From Hyphomicrobiales bacterium (GTDB lineage Bacteria; Pseudomonadota; Alphaproteobacteria; Rhizobiales; Afifellaceae): DNA of 5,372 nt. Of the stretch, positions 1 to 4,501 are shown piece by piece. Position 1 is the stretch's first letter. Each line of letters begins with the position of its first letter. The position numbers and the translations under genes were made by a program. The stretch lies in contig JACCSN010000221.1 in the NCBI GenBank assembly GCA_013812985.1, positions 1 to 5,372 of the forward strand, given 5' to 3'. The notes under the pieces are model-generated. The model was not told where the DNA came from. It ran no database searches and worked only from the letters and a program-made list of their open reading frames with translations.

Positions 1-40
1 CTTTGGAGGGATCGGCGGTTTCGGTGAAGGTCTGGAACAT
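1..40 (-). CDS. Aminopeptidase P family (M24) protein, N-terminal fragment
   Basis: Only the first 13 codons lie inside the window, reading from an ATG at 40 down to the left edge; they encode MFQTFTETADPSK. An opening of the MFQ-F-(x)-(x)-DPS type is what I remember from the start of alphaproteobacterial Xaa-Pro aminopeptidases (aminopeptidase P, M24 metallopeptidases that remove an N-terminal residue preceding proline). A purine-rich AAGGG lies seven bases upstream of the ATG, a good ribosome binding site that supports this start. The gene follows prmA on the same strand after 105 bases, an arrangement I recall from related genomes but could not check. With no catalytic residue visible, the identification rests on the N-terminus and context only. 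Confidence 0.55.
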   Translation of the reverse strand, partial: MFQTFTETADPSK

Positions 41-90
41 TCGATCGCCCTTAGCATGACCGCCGCGCCTTCGGGAGAGTGTCGGAAGGT

Positions 91-129
91 CCTGGCGGCT
101 CCCGGACGCCTCAGAAGCCTTCCGCCAGG
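91..129. repeat. Inverted repeat in the prmA-aminopeptidase gap
   Basis: CCTGGCGG at 91-98 is the exact reverse complement of CCGCCAGG at 122-129, giving an 8-bp GC-rich stem with a 23-nt loop. An alternative pairing exists between GGAAGG (84-89) and CCTTCC (118-123). On the transcribed (minus) strand no run of U follows the stem, so it is not a convincing intrinsic terminator. It may be an attenuating or mRNA-stabilising hairpin, or chance in GC-rich DNA. Confidence 0.3.
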
Positions 130-145
130 CCTCGTTGCGGGTTCC

Positions 146-1051
146 TCAGACCGTCGGGGCACGACGAAGCCGATCGCCAGATGGTGGGCGGCGCAGATGG
201 AGCACGGCCCAATTCTCAAACAAGCGCGCTTGCCGGAGATAGATGCGCTGAGCGCCGTAAGCCGCGACGACCCGCTCGCGCTGCTGACGGAGAAGGCCCG
301 AAAGGACGAGGTCGCCGCCGGGGGCCAGCACCCGCGCGACGGCGGGCGCGAGCCGCATCAGCGGCTCAGCCAGGATGTTTGCGACGACGAGATCGAATGG
401 CGCGTGGTCGTGGATGGAGGGATGCGCAAGGCCATTCGCTCGCACGGCGCGGACGAGGTGGCCGACATGGTTCAGCGCGGCGTTGTCGATCGCGACCTTC
501 ACGGCGATCGGATCGATATCGGCGGCAAGAACCGGCGTGCGGAGCACTTTGGCGAGCGCGATGGCGAGCACGCCCGAACCGGAGCCGAGGTCGAGCGGGT
601 TGACATAGCGACGCCGCTTGAGCAGCTGGTCGAGCACGCAGAGGCAGCCGGCGGTGGTTCCGTGATGCCCGGTGCCGAAGGCCTGCCCGGCGTCGATCTC
701 GATCGCCATGCGTCCGGCTGGCAGGCGATGGCGGTCGTGGCTGCCATGCACGAGGAAGCGGCCGGCGGCGACTGGTTTCAGCGCTTCCAGGCCGGCGGCG
801 ATCCAGTCCGTCTCGGGAAGGACTTCGACCGTGAGCGGCGCGCCGAAGGCATCGGTCCCGAGCCTGTCGCGGACTTGCGCGGCGATCGGGTCCGGATCGC
901 CGGCTTCGAAATAGGCGTCGACGGACCAGAGCCCGTCGGGGCGCTCGTCGAGCGAGATGACGACGCCCGCGTCGCCCCAGTCGCGCTCGAGGAAACTGGA
1001 AATGCGCCGCGCCTCGGGGAGGGCGGCGAAGAGGCTGGTCTTGATGGTCAT
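146..1051 (-). CDS. prmA: Ribosomal protein L11 methyltransferase PrmA
   Basis: This 301-residue protein is a cytoplasmic S-adenosylmethionine-dependent methyltransferase that, in characterised PrmA enzymes, methylates ribosomal protein L11. The N-terminal ~95 residues match the small substrate-recognition domain. The diagnostic PrmA stretch AFGTGHHGTT is at 124-133. The Rossmann-type methyltransferase domain follows: motif I DLGSGSG (154-160), an acidic AADIDP after strand 2 (176-181), NILAEPL at 225-231 in the position of the NPPY-like motif, and SGLL at 251-254. Length is normal for the family. The ATG start at 1051 has no clear Shine-Dalgarno sequence (upstream bases CGACCCGAGC). The gene starts only 15 bases after the stop of the upstream toxin, so it may depend on translational coupling or on weak initiation. 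Cotranscription with the downstream aminopeptidase gene is likely. Confidence 0.93.
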   Translation of the reverse strand: MTIKTSLFAALPEARRISSFLERDWGDAGVVISLDERPDGLWSVDAYFEAGDPDPIAAQVRDRLGTDAFGAPLTVEVLPETDWIAAGLEALKPVAAGRFLVHGSHDRHRLPAGRMAIEIDAGQAFGTGHHGTTAGCLCVLDQLLKRRRYVNPLDLGSGSGVLAIALAKVLRTPVLAADIDPIAVKVAIDNAALNHVGHLVRAVRANGLAHPSIHDHAPFDLVVANILAEPLMRLAPAVARVLAPGGDLVLSGLLRQQRERVVAAYGAQRIYLRQARLFENWAVLHLRRPPSGDRLRRAPTV

Positions 1052-1066
1052 GCTCGGGTCGAGAAA

Positions 1067-1393
1067 TCAGCGGGTGAGGCCGAGCATGATTGCCAACGCG
1101 GAATCCACGGCTTCCATATCCGAAGCCGCAAGGTCTCCGATCTTCCCGCGGGTCCTGCGAACTTGGATGGCCATGATCTTATCGGCCATGACCTGAGAAA
1201 CAGCGCGCAGACCATTGACGCTGCTGGGTTGTATCGTCGGTCGTACATGCCGGGATACAATCAGGTCACTTGAAAGAGGACACACAACGACGCTCTCCAG
1301 CGGCTCGGTCAAGTCGCGCTGGACGATGACAGCAGGCAGAGGCTTGCCGTACTCGCCGGGAGCGGAGACGATGATCACGTCTCCGCGTTTCAA
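1067..1393 (-). CDS. PemK/MazF-type toxin (possible catalytic Arg lost)
   Basis: This encodes about 108 residues of the PemK/MazF family, which are usually sequence-specific mRNA endoribonucleases neutralised by a cognate antitoxin. The opening KRGDVIIV, GKPLPAVIVQ (16-25), VCPLSSD (37-43) and NGLRAVSQVMADKI (60-73) follow the family order. I chose a TTG start at 1393 because it yields the typical MKRGD opening and a 4-base TTGA overlap with the antitoxin stop; a TTG at 1405 would add four residues. In E. coli MazF, Arg29 (in HRPAVV) and Thr52 are catalytic. Here the aligned positions are Leu19 (codon CTG) and Ser41. Close homologues, as I remember them, read GKPRPA, so an Arg-to-Leu change may have weakened or abolished RNase activity. 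The toxin still has a full-length reading frame. prmA starts 15 bases downstream. Confidence 0.85.
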   Translation of the reverse strand: MKRGDVIIVSAPGEYGKPLPAVIVQRDLTEPLESVVVCPLSSDLIVSRHVRPTIQPSSVNGLRAVSQVMADKIMAIQVRRTRGKIGDLAASDMEAVDSALAIMLGLTR

Positions 1394-1608
1394 TCCCGCG
1401 GCCAATCGGCGACCTGCTCAATCCAGTCCAAGATTTCTGTTTCTCCCGCACTGCTGCGGATAGCTTCGAAATCCCTTCGAAGCTCTTCTTCGAAGCCTGG
1501 TTCGTCGGTGTCGGGCACCCAAACAAGGATCGGCCGTAGGCCCTTGGCCCGGAGCTCGGGGTTCTCCGCTAGCAACTGCTCTTCGATGCTCTTGGCAAGT
1601 CTGGACAT
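1390..1608 (-). CDS. MazE-like antitoxin, DUF3018 type
   Basis: This is a 72-residue acidic protein. The segment RAKGLRPILVWVPDT (20-34) followed by an acidic-basic helix and EILDWIEQVADW (58-69) is the pattern I know from DUF3018 antitoxin MazE-like proteins, which are encoded directly before PemK/MazF toxins. The N-terminal part would bind DNA for autoregulation, and the C-terminal helix (ending WPRD) probably wraps the toxin; both roles are family inference. An AAAGGG ribosome binding site (1614-1619 on the complementary strand) lies five bases before the ATG. Its TGA stop overlaps the toxin TTG start, the usual antitoxin-first coupled order. The gap to the upstream monooxygenase is only 40 bases, so it may be read from that gene's promoter as well as from its own. 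Confidence 0.85.
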   Translation of the reverse strand: MSRLAKSIEEQLLAENPELRAKGLRPILVWVPDTDEPGFEEELRRDFEAIRSSAGETEILDWIEQVADWPRD

Positions 1609-1648
1609 CGAAGCCCTTTACACCGGGTCGGCATCTGAAAACAGAGCC

Positions 1649-2770
1649 TCAGGCGCTGGCCGAAAGCCAGGGCGGCGCGGGCGTGTCGAGCGCGGTCAGC
1701 CGCCGTAGCGCCCGCCGGCGGATCGCCGGCACGCGCAAAGCCAGCGGCAGCAGGTTGCGGCGCAGGGCGCGCGGGAGCGGGTCGTCGGAGGACAGGAGCC
1801 GGGTCGCCGGATCGACGGTGCGCAGGACCTGCCGGCCCACCGGCCAGCGCTCGGCGGTATAGCGCGCGGTCTGTCCCTCATCGATCAGCCAGGCGAGCCA
1901 GGCGGCGTCCTCGATGCCAATATTCATGCCGCGGCCACCGACGGGCGAATGGATATGGGCGGCGTCCCCGGCCAGGAAGACCGGGCCTTTCTGGTAGTTT
2001 TCGACTTGCCGGTGGGAAATGCGGAACGTCGTCCGCCAGCGCACCTCCATCACCTTTATGGCCGGCGGGACGTGGCCTAGCACGTCGGCCTGATCGGAGA
2101 AGAAGCGGACGAGCGGCCAGCGGATCGGGAGCATGGCGAAGAGGACCGGCGCGAGGTCGAAGGCGTGCACCGTCTCGCGGGCGAGGTCGGAGTCGACGAT
2201 GCAGTCCGCCAGGCCCCATTCGGTCTCATAGGCGCTGCCGGAAAAATCCAGGCCGACGCACTTGCGCACCCTCGAATGCGCGCCGTCAGCGCCGATGACG
2301 ATATCGGCCCGCACGATTTCGGTCGGCGCTGCGGCGCGGCCGAGTTGGACCGCCACGCCGGTGTCTCCAGGCTCCAGGGACAGCAGCTCCGTTTGCCATT
2401 CCACGTTTATGCCGAAGCCGACGAGCACCTCGACCAGGATCGTCTCGACCTCGCTTTGCGGCAGCATGAGAATGAACGGGTAGCGGCCGCCGACCGCGGC
2501 GATGTCGATGCGGAACAGATCGCGCGTGGCGGTATGGAACTGCGCGGCGCGTACCTTTGTGCCGGCCGCGATCAGCGGCGCGCTAACGCCGCTCGGCGCC
2601 AGGATCGCCAGCGTGCGCGGATTGATGCCGAGCGCCCGCGATTCCGCCGCGGGGCCGCTGTCCTTATCGACGATGCGCGGTGAATACCCGCGGCGCGCCA
2701 GCTCGATCGCCGCGGTGAGCCCGGTCGGTCCCGCTCCGACGATCAGGATGGAACGCTTGGGAGGGCTCAT
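1649..2770 (-). CDS. FAD-dependent aromatic-hydroxylase-like monooxygenase
   Basis: This 373-residue protein belongs to the flavoprotein monooxygenases related to PheA/TfdB and UbiH (FAD_binding_3 type), which use NAD(P)H and oxygen to hydroxylate aromatic or polyketide-like substrates. The dinucleotide-binding motif GAGPTG is at 12-17, with an acidic residue D35 closing the second strand (IVDKD). The DG motif IGADGAHSRVR is at 159-169 and the GD motif FLAGDAAHIHSP at 265-276, followed by GGRGMN (278-283) that contacts FAD. The end (ALDTPAPPWL) is typical of this subgroup. The protein is shorter than the 500-600 residue phenol hydroxylases and lacks their C-terminal thioredoxin-like domain; this short form is common and does not look truncated. 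No strong ribosome binding site precedes the ATG at 2770. The substrate cannot be read from sequence. It is divergent from the metalloprotease gene. Confidence 0.9.
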   Translation of the reverse strand: MSPPKRSILIVGAGPTGLTAAIELARRGYSPRIVDKDSGPAAESRALGINPRTLAILAPSGVSAPLIAAGTKVRAAQFHTATRDLFRIDIAAVGGRYPFILMLPQSEVETILVEVLVGFGINVEWQTELLSLEPGDTGVAVQLGRAAAPTEIVRADIVIGADGAHSRVRKCVGLDFSGSAYETEWGLADCIVDSDLARETVHAFDLAPVLFAMLPIRWPLVRFFSDQADVLGHVPPAIKVMEVRWRTTFRISHRQVENYQKGPVFLAGDAAHIHSPVGGRGMNIGIEDAAWLAWLIDEGQTARYTAERWPVGRQVLRTVDPATRLLSSDDPLPRALRRNLLPLALRVPAIRRRALRRLTALDTPAPPWLSASA

Positions 2771-2808
2771 GTTTCACGCCATGATACGAAGGAACTCGCG
2801 GCGCATAA

Positions 2809-2866
2809 GCGCTTGGCGCTCCTTCCGCCAAAGGAAGATTGAGCCTTTCCGCCCCTGGCCAAGCGC
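2809..2866. repeat. 9-bp inverted repeat with nested hairpin
   Basis: GCGCTTGGC (2809-2817) is matched exactly by its reverse complement GCCAAGCGC (2858-2866), enclosing 40 bases. Inside, CTTCC (2822-2826) can pair with GGAAG (2833-2837). In a leftward transcript this would form a structured leader close to the monooxygenase start (38 bases from it). Alternatively the arms may be protein-binding half-sites. Function is unknown. Confidence 0.4.
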
Positions 2867-2960
2867 AAAGATGCTGCATCCGCTTTGTCCCGGGAAAGGG
2901 CTGTTGGGCGTTCGCGTTCGGCCATCATCGCGGGCGGCAGGATTTCCCAATCGGCCCACA

Positions 2961-2989
2961 TTGCAGAGCGGATGTGACTTTGCTACGCT
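2961..2989 (+). promoter_or_regulatory. Weak candidate promoter for the metalloprotease gene
   Basis: TTGCAG (2961-2966) and TACGCT (2984-2989) are separated by 17 bases and each matches three of six positions of the sigma-70 consensus. Spacing and position, about 40 bases before the ATG, are right, but the match is weak and such pairs occur by chance. Confidence 0.22.
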
Positions 2990-3002
2990 TGGTTGCGACC
3001 AA
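2989..3002. promoter_or_regulatory. Palindrome, possible operator
   Basis: TTGGT-TGCG-ACCAA is a perfect 5-bp inverted repeat around a 4-base centre. It abuts the candidate -10 element and would overlap the transcription start or the first transcribed bases of the metalloprotease gene, where a repressor site or a small 5' hairpin would sit. The arms are short, so chance is not excluded. Confidence 0.25.
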
Positions 3003-3031
3003 TAGCGGACTGCGTGCAGGCTGGGGAGGCA

Positions 3032-4327
3032 ATGGTGGCTGGGGATGTGGGATTTGCAGAGTCGATCGCGCCGGCGTTGGGATCCCTGGGAACGGCAGGT
3101 GCGCCCGGGCCGATTTTGCACGATTACGGCGGGGGCGTCCAGATCGTCCTTGGCGCGGCCGGCAGATCGGCGCACGACACTTCAGCAGCGGAGAATTTGG
3201 GGTCTAATGTGCCCGGAGAAGAACGAGCTCCGGATACCGAGGCGCTAGGGCTGCGAGCTCTCGCCCTTCGCGAGAGCCAGGAATATGTCTCGGCAAAAGC
3301 CGCGCGCCCTTACGCGGGAAGTGACTGGGGCAGCGTGGGCGAGGCTGGACCTCAAGTGCTGCACATGGAAGCTGGTCAACATGCCGCCTTGCTTTCAGAG
3401 GCGTCAGACGTTGAGGCCGGAGCGCCGACGCCGGGCACCAGCGACAGATTGACCGGGCGGGTCGCAGTCGGACTTTTCATCGTGGATGGCCCCCAGAGTC
3501 AGTTGAAATTTTCTGGCCAAGAACGGATCAAGGTCGTTGCCGAGGTTCAGAACGGGCTCTCCTGGCTGGCTGGGCAGGCTCCGGCCAGGGACGTAACCTG
3601 GGTGCACGACATCAAGACGATCACGTCGAACGCTGCTGAGACGCAAAGCGGAACCACCTATGAGGATTTCGAGGCCCCCTGGCGCGATGCCGCTCTCGCA
3701 AGCCTGGGATATGGCCCAGGGCTCGCGGGCGTGGGTCAGTATACGCGGGATCTGCGGACTCGACTTGGCACGGATTGGGCGTACCTCATTTTTTTTGTAA
3801 AGTATCGCCTGCATCATTTTGCGTACGCGAGCCTTGGCGGGCCGCGTCTTGTGATGCATTACGAGAACGATGGCTGGGGTCCCGACAATATCGATAGCGT
3901 GGTCGCCCATGAGACCGGGCATATCTTCGGGGCTCCTGACGAATACCGTAGTTCAGGCTGCGATTGCGGGGGAAGCTACGGCTTTTTCGGCAAACCAAAT
4001 GGAAATTGCGAGGCCTGCGCGCAGGCTTTGGAACCCTGCATCATGCGCGCGAACACTTGGGCGATGTGCCGGTTCACGCCGTTTCATTTGGGTTTTGATA
4101 TGTCCGGGCAGGCCCCCGAAGGATCGGAGGAATCGGCTGATGGACAAGCTCGTGGTTTTGCGGGGGTCGGACCTCTTAGGCGTTCGATCTCGAATAGACG
4201 CCAAGTCGCACGTCAAGCAAGAAGCCTCTGCTCGCGTCCTGGTTTTGGAGGGCGACGCGAGTTCGGTCGAGGCGATTACGGCTTCCCCAGAAGTGTCCAG
4301 CTTCGAAGAACTCGCGGCCGATCCTGA
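3032..4327 (+). CDS. Putative zinc metalloprotease (metzincin-like, HExxHxxGxxD)
   Basis: The open frame gives 431 residues. Residues 1-140 are Gly/Ala-rich with no signal peptide or membrane segment and probably disordered; a motif Q83-K89-R92-G96-W99 lies within. From about 141 a compact domain begins (TGRVAVGLFIVDGP), with WVHDI, DLRTRLGTDWAYLIFFVKY and HFAYASLGGPRLVMHY. The zinc site is HETGHIFGAPDEY (293-305): predicted ligands H293, H297 and D303, catalytic E294, and a plausible Met-turn at M338 (PCIMRAN). An Asp third ligand resembles snapalysin-type (M7) metzincins. Cysteines 310, 312, 326, 329, 336 and 346 could form disulfides or a structural metal site. The recognisable fold ends near HLGF (352-355). 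Residues 370-431 overlap the next gene, contain 16 Arg and look like out-of-frame translation, so the true end may lie near 4140. The ATG at 3032 is only 2 bases from GGAGG; GTG at 3035 (spacing 5) is a good alternative start. Substrate unknown. Confidence 0.78.
   Translation: MVAGDVGFAESIAPALGSLGTAGAPGPILHDYGGGVQIVLGAAGRSAHDTSAAENLGSNVPGEERAPDTEALGLRALALRESQEYVSAKAARPYAGSDWGSVGEAGPQVLHMEAGQHAALLSEASDVEAGAPTPGTSDRLTGRVAVGLFIVDGPQSQLKFSGQERIKVVAEVQNGLSWLAGQAPARDVTWVHDIKTITSNAAETQSGTTYEDFEAPWRDAALASLGYGPGLAGVGQYTRDLRTRLGTDWAYLIFFVKYRLHHFAYASLGGPRLVMHYENDGWGPDNIDSVVAHETGHIFGAPDEYRSSGCDCGGSYGFFGKPNGNCEACAQALEPCIMRANTWAMCRFTPFHLGFDMSGQAPEGSEESADGQARGFAGVGPLRRSISNRRQVARQARSLCSRPGFGGRREFGRGDYGFPRSVQLRRTRGRS
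4126..4131 (+). promoter_or_regulatory. Ribosome binding site of the small downstream gene
   Basis: GGAGGA lies eight bases before the ATG at 4140. It is one of the strongest Shine-Dalgarno sequences in the window. It fixes the start of the 107-residue protein even though that start falls inside the preceding open frame. Confidence 0.7.
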
Positions 4328-4463
4328 AGGTTTCGCCTCCCTAGAACTCACGCCTTCTGAAGAAATGTTCATCGAGGCATGGAATCAGGGACAATCGATG
4401 CAAAAGAAGGATAGGGTGGGAGAAGGGCTGACTTGGGACCATGAAGGTTTCGAGGCGCCCTGA
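4140..4463 (+). CDS. Small acidic protein, possible metalloprotease partner
   Basis: I do not recognise a named family for this 107-residue protein. It has no signal peptide, membrane segment or cysteine and is strongly acidic. Residues 32-58 (RVLVLEGDASSVEAI, then PEVSSFEEL) suggest a beta-alpha-beta unit, like the small propeptide/inhibitor folds that accompany proteases, but this is only a resemblance. The C-terminal part (SEEMFIEAWNQ, 73-83) looks helical, followed by a Gly-, Trp- and acid-rich tail ending GFEAP. Q83, K89, R92, G96 and W99 match, at the same spacing, a motif near the N-terminus of the metalloprotease. The ATG is preceded by GGAGGA at good spacing and overlaps an out-of-frame TGA (TGATG), as in coupled genes. 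It ends 25 bases before the stop of convergent uvrD. It may be an inhibitor, chaperone, adaptor or substrate of the protease; I cannot tell which. Confidence 0.72.
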   Translation: MDKLVVLRGSDLLGVRSRIDAKSHVKQEASARVLVLEGDASSVEAITASPEVSSFEELAADPEGFASLELTPSEEMFIEAWNQGQSMQKKDRVGEGLTWDHEGFEAP

Positions 4464-4501
4464 TTCGACGCGACTCAGGTTCGGAAGATCAAGCCGCCTC
4501 G
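4451..4501. terminator. Possible bidirectional terminator between convergent genes
   Basis: CGAGGCG (4451-4457) pairs exactly with CGCCTCG (4495-4501), and inside it CCTGA (4459-4463) pairs with TCAGG (4475-4479). The structure spans the stop codons of both convergent genes. Neither strand has a following T run, and the outer arms lie in coding sequence, so termination function is uncertain. Confidence 0.25.

Larger units (their letters stand above)
2771..3031. promoter_or_regulatory. Divergent intergenic region between monooxygenase and metalloprotease
   Basis: This 261-base stretch separates two divergent start codons, so it should hold promoters for both directions. No convincing gene was seen in it; the open frames crossing it lack recognisable protein character. 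It is rich in inverted repeats, the clearest of which are listed separately. A further 7-bp pair, CCTTTCC (2844-2850) with GGAAAGG (2893-2899), competes with them. The GGGGAGG run at 3023-3029 is the ribosome binding site of the rightward gene. Confidence 0.5.

Noticed and set aside
56..1273. 405-residue open frame on the plus strand opposite prmA and the toxin
   Set aside because: It is antisense to two genes with clear family motifs. Its protein has no recognisable domain and is rich in Arg, Gly and Asp, as expected of complementary-strand reading in GC-rich DNA.
2165..2683. 172-residue open frame on the plus strand opposite the monooxygenase
   Set aside because: It is a shadow of the FAD-binding gene, with biased Arg/Asp/Ala content and no ribosome binding site or domain.
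2993..3031. Upstream TTG start for the metalloprotease
   Set aside because: The TTG lies inside a palindrome without a ribosome binding site. ATG 3032 or GTG 3035 next to GGGGAGG is better.
2774..3175. 133-residue open frame on the minus strand across the divergent intergenic region
   Set aside because: It overlaps the protease start, has no domain or good start context, and is of basic low-quality composition.
3789..3796. Run of eight T inside the metalloprotease gene as a possible frameshift site
   Set aside because: The protein is convincing in the same frame on both sides (TDWAYLIFFVKY, then HFAYASLGGP), so no shift has occurred there.
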